The notes under the pieces: generated by a model
The model's input: the letters and a program-made list of their open reading frames with translations, nothing else
Told to the model about the DNA's origin: nothing
Databases searched by the model: none
In this document: piece after piece, positions 27,828 through 37,142 of the stretch
Position numbering within the stretch: position 1 is the first letter of the stretch
Layout of the letters: each line of letters starts with the position of its first letter
Assembly: GCA_902603665.1 (NCBI GenBank)
Contig: CACKVV010000006.1
Location: 1-37,142 of the forward strand
Direction of reading: 5' to 3'
Length of the DNA stretch: 37,142 bases
Source of the DNA: an uncultured Pelagibacteraceae bacterium
GTDB taxonomy: Bacteria > Pseudomonadota > Alphaproteobacteria > Pelagibacterales > Pelagibacteraceae
Made by a program: the position numbers and the translations under genes

Positions 27828-29018
27828 ATGAGTAACTTTAAACTAAATGAATCTGATATCTTATCAAATCAAGATTGGACTTTCCCAACCAATATTGCAT
27901 ACGGACCCGGACGTTTAAAAGAAATTGGAACAATTTGTAATAACTTAAATATAAAAAATCCCTTGATAGTAACTGACAAGGGAAGTCCAAAGTTGCCATT
28001 TATTTCGAATTTACAAAGTTATTTGTCTAATTCTAATGTAAAATCAGGTTTATTTTTCGATATATCCCCTAATCCAAGAGAGGATGAAGTTTCAGTTGGT
28101 TGCAAAAAATTTAAAGATGGAAATCATGATGCAATTATAGCTATAGGTGGTGGAAGTGCTATGGATGGAGGTAAATTAATTTGTTTAACAGCAAATAATG
28201 ATGTTCCACTAAGAGATTTTGAGTTTGAATTAACTCCTCCAATAATAAGTAAAGATAACCCATTTCCAAAAATTATAACTATTCCTACTACAGCAGGAAC
28301 AGGAGCAGAAACAGAAATTACAGCTATGGTAACTTATTTAAAAGAGGGAATGAAATTTTGCATGTGGCACCCAGATGTTAGACCTTCATTAGCATTAATT
28401 GATCCAGAATTAACAATAGGACTACCCGCTAATCTAACAGCATGGACAGGTGTAGATGCATTAATTCATGGAATTGAAGGATACTGCGTTCCAGGATTTA
28501 ATCCTATGTGTGATGGAGCAGCATTAGAAGGTCTATCATTGATATCCAAATCACTTGTAACTGCCGTAGAACAACCAGATAGTATTTTAGCAAGAGGTGG
28601 AATGCATGTTGGATCTTGTTTAGCAGGAATATCATTTCTAAAAGGATTAGGTAATGTACATTCTATATCTCACGTGGTTGGTGCTGAGTACAATACGCAT
28701 CATGGTTTAACTAATGCAATAGTTTTACCCGTAGTTTTACGTTTCAATTTACCTGGTATGGAGGAAAAAGTTCAAAGAATGTCTGAAGCAATGCAATATA
28801 AAGATCATTCAGTTGATGCATTCATTAAAAATATGGAAGATTTGTTAGATAGAGTAAAAATCCCTAAAAGCTTAAGTGAATTAAATGTTCCTGAGGACAG
28901 TGCAGCAAGAATTGCAGAGAAAGCAATGAAAGATCAAGCGTATGGCCAAAACCCTAAGAAAGTCTCTTTTGAAGAAATGAAAGAAATGGTTTTACAAAGT
29001 ATAAAAAAAGCTCGTTAA
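27828..29018 (+). CDS. Iron-containing alcohol dehydrogenase
   Basis: IAYGPGRLKEIG, IIAIGGGSAMDGGK, TIPTTAGTGAE, GNVHSISHVVGAEYNTHHGLTNAIVLP. Confidence 0.93.
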   Translation: MSNFKLNESDILSNQDWTFPTNIAYGPGRLKEIGTICNNLNIKNPLIVTDKGSPKLPFISNLQSYLSNSNVKSGLFFDISPNPREDEVSVGCKKFKDGNHDAIIAIGGGSAMDGGKLICLTANNDVPLRDFEFELTPPIISKDNPFPKIITIPTTAGTGAETEITAMVTYLKEGMKFCMWHPDVRPSLALIDPELTIGLPANLTAWTGVDALIHGIEGYCVPGFNPMCDGAALEGLSLISKSLVTAVEQPDSILARGGMHVGSCLAGISFLKGLGNVHSISHVVGAEYNTHHGLTNAIVLPVVLRFNLPGMEEKVQRMSEAMQYKDHSVDAFIKNMEDLLDRVKIPKSLSELNVPEDSAARIAEKAMKDQAYGQNPKKVSFEEMKEMVLQSIKKAR

Positions 29019-29024
29019 GCTTTA

Positions 29025-30440
29025 ATGCTTGATAATCTTTCAGTTGAAGAAATTCAAAAAAATATAAATAACCGACAAATCTCAATTAAAGAAGTCTTAG
29101 TTTACTACTTAGAAAGAATAGAAAAATTTAATAAAAATATTAATGCTATAGTTTTACAAAAAGATAGAGAATTATTAATTAAGGAAGCAGAACAGAAAGA
29201 TAATTTAAAAAATAGCAAAAAAATTTTAAATGGTTTGCCTATAGCAGTAAAAGATCTTTCTGATGTTGTTGGTTTAAAAACTACATATGGTTATGAAGGA
29301 TCAAAAAATAATAGCCCAAAAAAAAATTCACTATTTGTAGATAAACTAATAGATAATGGAGCAATCATAATTGGTAAGACAAATACTGCAGAATTAGGTG
29401 TTGGTGGACATACGACTAACCGTCTTTTTGGACCTACATCTAATGTTTATAACTTTGAAAAGTCTGCAGCAGGATCGAGTGGTGGAGCAAGTTCAGCGGT
29501 TGCAGCTGGATTACTTCCATTTGCAGATGGCACTGATCAAATGGGATCTTGTAGAGGTCCAGCAGCATATGCAAATATTTATGGATATAGACCAACTCCT
29601 GGTTTGATTGCTGCTGAACGAACATATCAAAATTTTGATATACCTATTTTAACCACACCGGGATGTTTTGCAAAAACACCAAATGATATGGCATTTTTAA
29701 TTGACGCTATTACTGGAAGTCATCCATTAGATAATATTTCATTTGATTTAAATAGTTCATTTAGAGACGCAAAGTTTTCAGAAAAAGAATTTTCTAATTT
29801 AAAGATTGGTTGGCTATCTGATATGAATAATAAATATATTATTGAAAAATCTATTTTAGATATATGTGAAAAAAAATTAAAAGATTTAGAAAAAAATAAT
29901 CTTGAGATTGAATATTTAAAGCCAAACTTAGATACTGATACTTTATGGAACAGCTGGACTACCTTTAGATCTAAAAGTATTTATCAAGATACATTAAGTA
30001 TGGGCATTAAAGATATTAATTCTATGACATTTCAAGTCATTTGGGAATATAATAAAGGTAAAGAAATTCAATCTGATAATTTAAAATTAGCTTTTGAACA
30101 AAAAAATAGATGTACTGAGCAAGTTAATGAAATTTTTGATAAATTTGATTTTTTAGCTTTACCTTCTGCTCAATTGTTTCCTTTTGATAAAAGTATTCAA
30201 TTTCCAAGTAAAATTAACGAGACCAGTCTCGATACGTATCATAGATGGCTAGAAGTTTTTATTATATCAAGCCTCTTGGAGCTACCAACTATAACTATTC
30301 CTGTTGGTTTTAATGAAAATGGTTTACCAATGGGAATGCAGATTATTGGTAAAAATAAAGATGACTTAAAACTATTTGCGTTTGCTAAAACTTTTGAGGA
30401 AATTTACAATAATTCAAATCACAAACCAAAATTAAACTAA
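29025..30440 (+). CDS. Amidase signature family protein
   Basis: GLPIAVKDLSDVVG (Lys), AAGSSGGASSAVAAG, FADGTDQMGSCRGPAAY. Confidence 0.92.
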   Translation: MLDNLSVEEIQKNINNRQISIKEVLVYYLERIEKFNKNINAIVLQKDRELLIKEAEQKDNLKNSKKILNGLPIAVKDLSDVVGLKTTYGYEGSKNNSPKKNSLFVDKLIDNGAIIIGKTNTAELGVGGHTTNRLFGPTSNVYNFEKSAAGSSGGASSAVAAGLLPFADGTDQMGSCRGPAAYANIYGYRPTPGLIAAERTYQNFDIPILTTPGCFAKTPNDMAFLIDAITGSHPLDNISFDLNSSFRDAKFSEKEFSNLKIGWLSDMNNKYIIEKSILDICEKKLKDLEKNNLEIEYLKPNLDTDTLWNSWTTFRSKSIYQDTLSMGIKDINSMTFQVIWEYNKGKEIQSDNLKLAFEQKNRCTEQVNEIFDKFDFLALPSAQLFPFDKSIQFPSKINETSLDTYHRWLEVFIISSLLELPTITIPVGFNENGLPMGMQIIGKNKDDLKLFAFAKTFEEIYNNSNHKPKLN

Positions 30441-31330
30441 TGGTAAGACATCGGCATCATTTTAAAATAGCTTTTATGTTAGCAATTGCAGCTGGATCGT
30501 GGGGAGTTTATTGGCTTCCTCAAAGATATTTAGAAAATGGTGGCTTAACTGGGGGGTGGGGAACTATTTCTCAAATGATGATAGGTATATTATTACTAAC
30601 CCCAATTTCTTTGTGGAGAAAATTTAAAGGTCGTTCGTCAGGATTAGAAATACCATTTGTTGGTTTTTTAACTGGAAGTGGTTTTATATGTTATGCCTTA
30701 AGTTTTTTATTAACAGATGTAGTACGTGCATTAATCATGTTTTACATGATACCAGTTTGGACAACAATTTTTGAAATAATTTTTTTAAAGAAAAGACCTG
30801 GCTTAGAAAGAGTTTTAACATTGGGTCTTGCTCTTGGAGGCTTATGGATTGTTTTTAGTAAATCAAATATTATACCACTACCTCAAAATGCTGGAGACTG
30901 GTTGGCGTTAGTAGGAGGTGTTCTTTTTGGTGGTGGGCTTATACGTTTGGAAATTACTAAAACAGATGGAGTATTTCCTGTAATATTTTCTTTTTTCTTT
31001 TATGGAACAATATTTAATATTTTCGCTGGTTATATTTTAAAAGATTATCTAGGACCTGTACCACCTGCAGAGGCTTTTCTCTCTATGTTTACTTTTTTGG
31101 TTCTTATTTCAGTATTTTATTTTATTCCTACGGGCGTAATAATAATGTGGTCACCATCAGTTCTAGGTGCTGGACTTTGTGCAATATTATATTTAAGTGA
31201 AATTGTTGTTGGGGTTGTGTCTGCTGGTATTTTAACGGATGAACCGTTTGGATGGCGAGAAATTGTTGGTAGTTCAATGATTGTGTTAGGGGGTGTGCTT
31301 GCAGTAGTGTTAGCCCCAAAAGAATCATAG
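30440..31330 (+). CDS. EamA/DMT-family transporter
   Basis: About 10 hydrophobic segments; start overlaps the amidase stop (taATG); WRKFKGRSSGLEIPFVGFLTGSGFICYALSF. Confidence 0.82.
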   Translation: MVRHRHHFKIAFMLAIAAGSWGVYWLPQRYLENGGLTGGWGTISQMMIGILLLTPISLWRKFKGRSSGLEIPFVGFLTGSGFICYALSFLLTDVVRALIMFYMIPVWTTIFEIIFLKKRPGLERVLTLGLALGGLWIVFSKSNIIPLPQNAGDWLALVGGVLFGGGLIRLEITKTDGVFPVIFSFFFYGTIFNIFAGYILKDYLGPVPPAEAFLSMFTFLVLISVFYFIPTGVIIMWSPSVLGAGLCAILYLSEIVVGVVSAGILTDEPFGWREIVGSSMIVLGGVLAVVLAPKES

Positions 31331-31333
31331 TAA

Positions 31334-32326
31334 ATGCTTTTCAAAGAAAAGCTAAAATCAAAAAATAAAATATTTTTAGATGGAGGAAACGGTTCTGAAA
31401 TAGCAAAACTTGGAGGCGACATGAGCCCTGCATTTTCTGCGTTAGCAACTTTAACATCACCAGATATCGTAATTAAAGTTCATGAAAATTTTATTGATGC
31501 TGGCTGTGATATTATTACTGCTAATACTTTTGCAACAAATAAACATAATTTGGAAAGTTTAAACAAAGGTGATCAAGTACATAAATTTATCTCAGACTCA
31601 GTTAAGCTTTCTAGAAAAGCGATATCAAATACTGGAAAAGAAAATAAAATTGCAGTAGCGGGTAGCCTATCAAACTTTTTTCCTCTAAAGGAAAATGAGT
31701 TTGTTCCAAATCCAGAATTTGTACCAACCTTTAAAAAAGAGGAAGAAAATTACAAAGAAGCTGCAAAAATTTTAAAAGAATCTGGAGCAGATTTATTGGT
31801 TCTAGAAATGCTTTTGGATGTAGACCACTCTAAAATTTTATTGAATGCAGCTCTCGAGACTGGTTTACCAGTATGGGTTGGATTGAGTTGTTGCGATAGT
31901 AAATTTGATAATACTGTTATTGGAAGAAATTTTAGAGCAGAGAAAGAAAAATCACTGATTTACGATGAGAATAAGTATAAAGACCAACCTAAATACTTAC
32001 CTGAAGATAAAATAATTTTACTAGAGGATATAATAAAATCACTTACGAGTTTAGGAGGTGATGTTTATGGAATAATGCACACTTGGTTTCAAGATAGCAT
32101 TGGTGGTTTAAAAATATTGAAGAATAATTGGAAAGGACCAATCATGTTTTATCCTGAAATACATAAATTTGACACTAATACACATAAAGCAATAATAACT
32201 ATGACAGAGGAAGAATTTTCAAACTCAATTTTAGAATTAATAGATGATCAAATTCAAATTGTTGGAGGCTGTTGTGGAGTTAACGACAAGCATTTAAAAA
32301 GACTTATACAATCTATATCTGAGTAA
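31334..32326 (+). CDS. Homocysteine S-methyltransferase family protein, paralog 1
   Basis: LDGGNGSEIAKLGGD, DAGCDIITANTFATNKHNL, IVGGCCGVNDKHL. Confidence 0.87.
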   Translation: MLFKEKLKSKNKIFLDGGNGSEIAKLGGDMSPAFSALATLTSPDIVIKVHENFIDAGCDIITANTFATNKHNLESLNKGDQVHKFISDSVKLSRKAISNTGKENKIAVAGSLSNFFPLKENEFVPNPEFVPTFKKEEENYKEAAKILKESGADLLVLEMLLDVDHSKILLNAALETGLPVWVGLSCCDSKFDNTVIGRNFRAEKEKSLIYDENKYKDQPKYLPEDKIILLEDIIKSLTSLGGDVYGIMHTWFQDSIGGLKILKNNWKGPIMFYPEIHKFDTNTHKAIITMTEEEFSNSILELIDDQIQIVGGCCGVNDKHLKRLIQSISE

Positions 32327-32443
32327 ATTAATTAATATTCAAAAAGTTTTAAAATTTAAAATTAAATTTTTTTATTGAAGTCAATTTAGTTACTATGATA
32401 GTTTTAAATATTAATAAATAAGATTATATCATTATATATTTAA

Positions 32444-33304
32444 ATGAGTTCAAATAAACTTAGAGTACGAAGAAGCTTTATATTTACACCGGGTTTAAAA
32501 CCAGAGATGTTTCCAAAAGCAATCGAGTCCGGGGCTGACATGGTTTGTATAGAATTAGAGGATGGTATAGCGCTTAAGGATAAGAATGATGCAAGAAATA
32601 ATACACTTAACGCTTTAAAAACGCTCAAGATTAAAGAAGATGTAGAATTAGTTGTAAGAGTTAATTGTCAAAGAACAAAACATGGATTGTTAGATTTAGA
32701 GGCCTTTGCCTCAAGTAAGATAAATATTGGTGCAATAATGCTTCCCAAAGTAAAAACACCAGATGAAATAAAATTTATCGATGATCTGCTTACAGATTGT
32801 AATTTAGATACAGACCTTCATGTAATAATGGAAACGAACGAGGCTTTAGAATGTATTTATGACATTGCGCATGCAAGCAAAAGAACGGTGGCATTGTATT
32901 TTGGAGGTGTTGATATGGCAGCTGAACTTAGATGTGAGCATAAATGGGAAAATTTAGTATACGCAAGATCAAAACTAGTTCATGCAGGCGCAAGTATTGG
33001 GGTTGATGTAATAGATGTTCCATACTTAGATTTAGAAAATATGGATGGAATGAAAAAAGAGGCAGAGCTTGCAAAAAATCTTGGTTTTACAGGCAAAGGC
33101 TCTATCCATCCTAAACAGATAGGAATTTTAAATGAGGTTTTTACACCTTCAAAAGAAGAAATTAGTCATGCAAAAAGAATTGTAGATCAATTTAACGAAT
33201 CAAATACAGGCTTGGTTGTAATTGACGGCAAACTTATAGAAAAACCTGTTTTAAGAGAAATGCAAAGAAAAATATTAATTGCAGAAAAAATAAACAAAAA
33301 TTAA
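32444..33304 (+). CDS. CitE / HpcH-HpaI family CoA-ester lyase (malyl-CoA lyase-like)
   Basis: RRSFIFTPGLKPEMFPKAIESGADMVCIELEDGIALKDKNDAR, LYFGGVDMAAELR, GFTGKGSIHPKQI. Confidence 0.92.
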   Translation: MSSNKLRVRRSFIFTPGLKPEMFPKAIESGADMVCIELEDGIALKDKNDARNNTLNALKTLKIKEDVELVVRVNCQRTKHGLLDLEAFASSKINIGAIMLPKVKTPDEIKFIDDLLTDCNLDTDLHVIMETNEALECIYDIAHASKRTVALYFGGVDMAAELRCEHKWENLVYARSKLVHAGASIGVDVIDVPYLDLENMDGMKKEAELAKNLGFTGKGSIHPKQIGILNEVFTPSKEEISHAKRIVDQFNESNTGLVVIDGKLIEKPVLREMQRKILIAEKINKN

Positions 33305-33307
33305 TAA

Positions 33308-34474
33308 TTAAAAATTATTATTAACTATTTCGTCCATCATATTAATCATATCTTTCTTATAATTTTCATCAGTTCCAGAATCTGTTTCAATTACAGAGAA
33401 ATAGCTTGCAACAACACCATTATTTAAATTTATTGCTAAAAATTGACCTCCAAGACCTGAATGGCCAATCCAATTACCACATTTCATTGTTGAATTTGAG
33501 TACTCTAAAAATTTATTTTTTGATAATTCCATATATTTAGTCCCTTTATTTTTTAATGTTTCATCTAAGAAAAATTCAGAACCGATTTTCCTATTTAATA
33601 CCCCATGCCCTTTTCTTGAAAAAAGAAGACCATATCTCAAAAAATCTCTAGAGATTAAACATCCGCCTCCCGAAATCCAAGGCATACTAAATCTATCTGT
33701 CCCCATATACATGGCATCTTCAAAACCTGCTGCTTCTACAGCCTCCAACAACCATTCTTTAAGTTTTTTTCCGCTTACTTTTTCAACTAATAAACCCATT
33801 ACATCTGTATTTGCTGATTTATAGTGAGATAAATCTGAAGTATTTTTTAAATCTTGATCTTTCAAAGATTTAATTGAATTTAAAAATTCTTCCTGGGTTA
33901 CTTTATAATTTAAATCATCGGGTAGTCTCCAACCACAAACTGGTTCATGTAAAAATGAAGAAGTATATGGATCTGTATAATCTTCGCTATAAGCATTTTG
34001 AATATTCATATCTAAAACATCTTGAATCGTTGCAGATGCATACCCAGAGCCAATATTAGGTAAATATTCTGAAACTTTTTTATTTAATTCAATAATTTTT
34101 TTTTCAACAAGTTCTCCAATAAATAAATTAATAAACATTTTTGTGATAGACATTATTGTTTGTGGGGTATTTTCGTTAAAATCATCTGCATATTTTTCAT
34201 ATAGAATGTCTTGATCTTTGCCTACCAACAATGAGCAAAAATATTTATGATTTATCATTTTATTTACTGATGGAATTTTTTCTATCTTGTCATTATATTT
34301 TTGGTTTAATTTTAATACATGATCAGATCTTAGAAGTAGACCATATCTGTTGATTTTATGTAAATTTCGGTAACCCTCTCTTCTTGTTTCCGGCAAATAC
34401 CATTTTGGTTTATTATCTCTTATAATTTTAAGCGTAGGATTTAATTCACTAATTATTTTTTTATCTTTTGTCAT
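33308..34474 (-). CDS. Serine hydrolase (class C beta-lactamase family)
   Basis: SITK (SxxK) motif, YKSANTDVMGLLVEKVSGK, WIGHSGLGGQFLAINL. Confidence 0.87.
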   Translation of the reverse strand: MTKDKKIISELNPTLKIIRDNKPKWYLPETRREGYRNLHKINRYGLLLRSDHVLKLNQKYNDKIEKIPSVNKMINHKYFCSLLVGKDQDILYEKYADDFNENTPQTIMSITKMFINLFIGELVEKKIIELNKKVSEYLPNIGSGYASATIQDVLDMNIQNAYSEDYTDPYTSSFLHEPVCGWRLPDDLNYKVTQEEFLNSIKSLKDQDLKNTSDLSHYKSANTDVMGLLVEKVSGKKLKEWLLEAVEAAGFEDAMYMGTDRFSMPWISGGGCLISRDFLRYGLLFSRKGHGVLNRKIGSEFFLDETLKNKGTKYMELSKNKFLEYSNSTMKCGNWIGHSGLGGQFLAINLNNGVVASYFSVIETDSGTDENYKKDMINMMDEIVNNNF

Positions 34475-34484
34475 TTCTTAAATT

Positions 34485-35402
34485 TTATTTTAAAACTGAG
34501 ATTGCACTTATTTTATCGGGACCAACACCACAACATCCACCTATAATCTGAGCTCCATTAGATATCCAATTTTTCGCTTCCTCTAAATATTTAGTCGGGG
34601 ATATATCATTAATTAATTTCCAATGAGGCTTTTCAAAGTAACCATTATTTGGATATGCACCTACAATTCCTTTGTGAACTTTTTTTAAAATTTTAACCGC
34701 TTCACCTGTAACTTTGATATCTGAATGTGCAACTAAAATTGGTCCTTCATGCATTTTACTAAATTTAGATAGGGAATTTTCTAAAGTATCGTAAAATTTT
34801 GCTTTTGAATTAGTTATACTCTCCTGATAGCCGTGCATTAATATATTTTCGTCTTCATTTATTGCACAAGAAATAGATAGCCAGATAGGTAATTTAACAT
34901 TTTTTGAGCACTCAATAATATTTTCAACCGTTCTATCCTTTGACGTCATGGCTTCTAAAATGATTAGGTCTACACCTGCTTCTTTTAAAATTTTTAAATG
35001 TTCATTAAAACCAGGTTTAATATCCTCTTCTGATAGTTTATCCCAACTGCCTGAAGTTGAAACTGATCCTGCAACAGCTATTTCTCTTTTAGAATGATTA
35101 GCAGCCTTTAAAGCTAATTTTACACTTTCTTCATTCCAAGCTTTCGTAAATTGATCATATCCGTACTCTTTCATTGATATCGGTGTAATAGCGTAGGTAT
35201 TTGAAGTAATGATATCTGCACCAGCATTAATATATTTTTCATGTACCTGAAGCATTTTATCCGGGTCATCTATTGCACATTTTCCAGCCCACAGATCTTT
35301 ATCCATCTTCGCGCCTGAACTTTCTAACTCTCCTCCATTTCCACCATCTAAAATAACTACACCATTAGCTTTTAATTTTTTCTCTACAAGATTGTATGAC
35401 AT
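34485..35402 (-). CDS. Homocysteine S-methyltransferase family protein, paralog 2
   Basis: VILDGGNGGELESSGAKM, GADIITSNTYAITP, IIGGCCGVGPDKI. Confidence 0.88.
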   Translation of the reverse strand: MSYNLVEKKLKANGVVILDGGNGGELESSGAKMDKDLWAGKCAIDDPDKMLQVHEKYINAGADIITSNTYAITPISMKEYGYDQFTKAWNEESVKLALKAANHSKREIAVAGSVSTSGSWDKLSEEDIKPGFNEHLKILKEAGVDLIILEAMTSKDRTVENIIECSKNVKLPIWLSISCAINEDENILMHGYQESITNSKAKFYDTLENSLSKFSKMHEGPILVAHSDIKVTGEAVKILKKVHKGIVGAYPNNGYFEKPHWKLINDISPTKYLEEAKNWISNGAQIIGGCCGVGPDKISAISVLK

Positions 35403-35405
35403 TTA

Positions 35406-35789
35406 TTATTGATTATTTGTAAAAGCGCAGATTTTATTTCCATCTAAGTCACGAATGTAAGAATAGTAAACTCCAGAGCCTTCGGGTCTCTCACCACCAG
35501 ATCCTTCGCTAGCACCTCCCAACTTAATTCCAACATCATGAAACTTATCAACCAATTCTCTTGAACTTGTTTGAAATGAAATTTGAGATCCATTACCAAC
35601 TGTTGCTTTTTCTTTGTTAAAAGGTTTTGTGACGTAAAATTCTATTTTTCCGTTGCTATTTTTTTGAGAATATCCAGCGCACACTTCATCTTTTTCAGTT
35701 CTTTCTAAATCTAAAACTTCTAACAATTCATCATAAAACTTAATGGACTGATCTAAATTGTTTGTGCCAACCATAACATAGCCAATCAT
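35406..35789 (-). CDS. VOC/glyoxalase family protein
   Basis: MIGYVMVGTNNLDQSIKFYDELLEVL...GVYYSYIRDLDGNKICAF. Confidence 0.88.
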   Translation of the reverse strand: MIGYVMVGTNNLDQSIKFYDELLEVLDLERTEKDEVCAGYSQKNSNGKIEFYVTKPFNKEKATVGNGSQISFQTSSRELVDKFHDVGIKLGGASEGSGGERPEGSGVYYSYIRDLDGNKICAFTNNQ

Positions 35790-35790
35790 A

Positions 35791-37140
35791 TTATTTTGGC
35801 CAACCAGTTACAGCTTTTACTTCTAAAAATTCATGTAATCCCCAAACACCACCTTCACGTCCATTTCCAGATTGTCTATATCCTCCAAATGGAGCACCAG
35901 GGTCTGCACCGTTTCCATTTACATAAATTGTTCCAGCCTTAAGCTTCTTGGCAACTCTTTTTGCTTTTTCTTTATCCTCAGTTTGTAAATAATTACCTAA
36001 TCCGTACTCGGTTTCATTTACAATTTGAATAGCTTCTTCCTCTGTCTCAAAAGGTATTATAGATAAAACCGGACCAAATATTTCTTCTTTTGCAATACGC
36101 ATATCATTTGTTACATCGGTAAAAATAGTTGGTTTAATAAAATATCCTTTATTCATTCCGTTAGGTAATTCCGGTCCGCCTGCTGCAAGAGTTGCTCCTT
36201 CGTCAATTCCACTCTGAATAAGGCTTATTATTTTATTGTATTGAATTTTAGAGACAACAGGACCTATATGATCTCCTTTTTTTGAGGCATGGTCGACCTT
36301 TATCAAATTTGCTTCTTCGACAGCCTCTTTAACTGCTCTTTCATATATTGATTTTTCAACAAGCATTCTTGTCGGTGCATCACATGACTGACCTGAATTA
36401 CTCATTACGTTTCTGATACCATCTCGTACAGCGTTAGGGTAGGAGTCTGCAAAAACAATATTTCCACCTTTTCCACCTAATTCCAGGCAAACTCTTTTGA
36501 TTGTATCAGCTCCATTTTTTAAAATTAATTTACCTGCTCTTGTTGATCCTGTAAAAGATACTAAATCAATATCAGGATGAGATGAAATATCTGTACCAAC
36601 GCCAGCGCCATCACCATTTACAAGATTAAATACACCAGCTGGAAAACCTGCTTCATCAATCATTTCCGCAAACAACATTGCTGACATTGGAGCTATCTCT
36701 GATGGTTTATGAATCATTGTACAACCTGTTGCAAAGGCTGGAACAACTTTTAAAGCTATTTGATTTATTGGCCAGTTCCATGGAGTAATTAATCCGCAAA
36801 CTCCAATTGGTTCATAACAAATATGATTATTAGAGTTTGGTTCAAATTGCTCATCAAACTTAAATTCTTTGAGTCTTTTTATAAAATCTTCTAGATGAGA
36901 TTGTCCGCTTGATGTTTGAACGTCAGTTGCCCAATCCATTGGGGCACCCATTTCCATAGATATAGCATCAGCCATCTCTCCATATCTTTTTTTATAAATA
37001 GATAGTAATTTTTCTAATAAATTTAATCTTTCATCTTTTGAACTTTCGCTCCAGCTAACTAAAGCTTTTTTGGCTGCCGAGACGGCAGCATTAGTATCTT
37101 CTATTGATCCTAATGATATCGTTGCAAAAACTTCTTCGGT
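35791..37140 (-). CDS. Aldehyde dehydrogenase family protein, 5' end outside window
   Basis: PWNWPINQIALKVVPAFATGCTMIHKPSE, SFTGSTRAGKLI, LELGGKGGNIVF, NSGQSCDAPTRM. Frame stays open upstream of the listed ATG to the window edge (TEEVFATISLGSIEDTNAAVSAAKKALVSW). Confidence 0.95.
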   Translation of the reverse strand, partial: TEEVFATISLGSIEDTNAAVSAAKKALVSWSESSKDERLNLLEKLLSIYKKRYGEMADAISMEMGAPMDWATDVQTSSGQSHLEDFIKRLKEFKFDEQFEPNSNNHICYEPIGVCGLITPWNWPINQIALKVVPAFATGCTMIHKPSEIAPMSAMLFAEMIDEAGFPAGVFNLVNGDGAGVGTDISSHPDIDLVSFTGSTRAGKLILKNGADTIKRVCLELGGKGGNIVFADSYPNAVRDGIRNVMSNSGQSCDAPTRMLVEKSIYERAVKEAVEEANLIKVDHASKKGDHIGPVVSKIQYNKIISLIQSGIDEGATLAAGGPELPNGMNKGYFIKPTIFTDVTNDMRIAKEEIFGPVLSIIPFETEEEAIQIVNETEYGLGNYLQTEDKEKAKRVAKKLKAGTIYVNGNGADPGAPFGGYRQSGNGREGGVWGLHEFLEVKAVTGWPK

Positions 37141-37142
37141 TG

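Noticed and set aside
31117-31422. Minus-strand ORFs across the EamA/HMT junction
   Set aside because: Overlap two well-supported plus-strand genes; Gln/Pro-rich shadow translation.
31331-35405. Possible SAM-V or glycine riboswitch upstream of the HMT-like genes
   Set aside because: Both genes begin only 3 nt after the preceding gene, leaving no space for a leader riboswitch.
1-37142. CRISPR arrays, transposases or tandem repeats
   Set aside because: No regularly spaced repeats or transposase-like ORFs seen on reading; only the tRNA-derived direct repeat stands out.

Overview
AT-rich, gene-dense window with very short intergenic gaps. Content and composition look like a streamlined marine alphaproteobacterium of the SAR11/Pelagibacterales type (inference from gene style only). 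It runs from a partial GuaC-like chimeric gene to a partial aldehyde dehydrogenase. Main content: (i) a tRNA-CAU with a 48-bp 3'-half direct repeat 622 bp downstream, which looks like an attL/attR footprint; (ii) apt / mtnP-mtnA-class II aldolase-speD::speE fusion, a compact spermidine synthesis plus methylthioadenosine (MTA) recycling module; (iii) a polar amino-acid ABC substrate-binding protein and two permeases with no adjacent ATPase, and a perfect 13-bp hairpin abutting the first permease start codon; (iv) MATE, glycosyltransferases, gamma-carbonic anhydrase, hydrolases, MFS and rpoZ with a long acidic tail; (v) a betaine/TMAO-type ABC transporter (binding protein, fused double permease, ATPase) built around a cytoplasmic BisC-like molybdoenzyme and a stand-alone GcvT/DmdA-like folate methyltransferase, the best candidate for an undescribed pathway; (vi) a catabolic-looking cluster (Fe-ADH, amidase, EamA transporters, two homocysteine methyltransferase-like paralogs, CitE-like lyase, serine hydrolase, VOC, ALDH). 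No CRISPR, rRNA, transposase or integrase genes were seen. All assignments come from reading the sequence and recalled family motifs; no searches were run.
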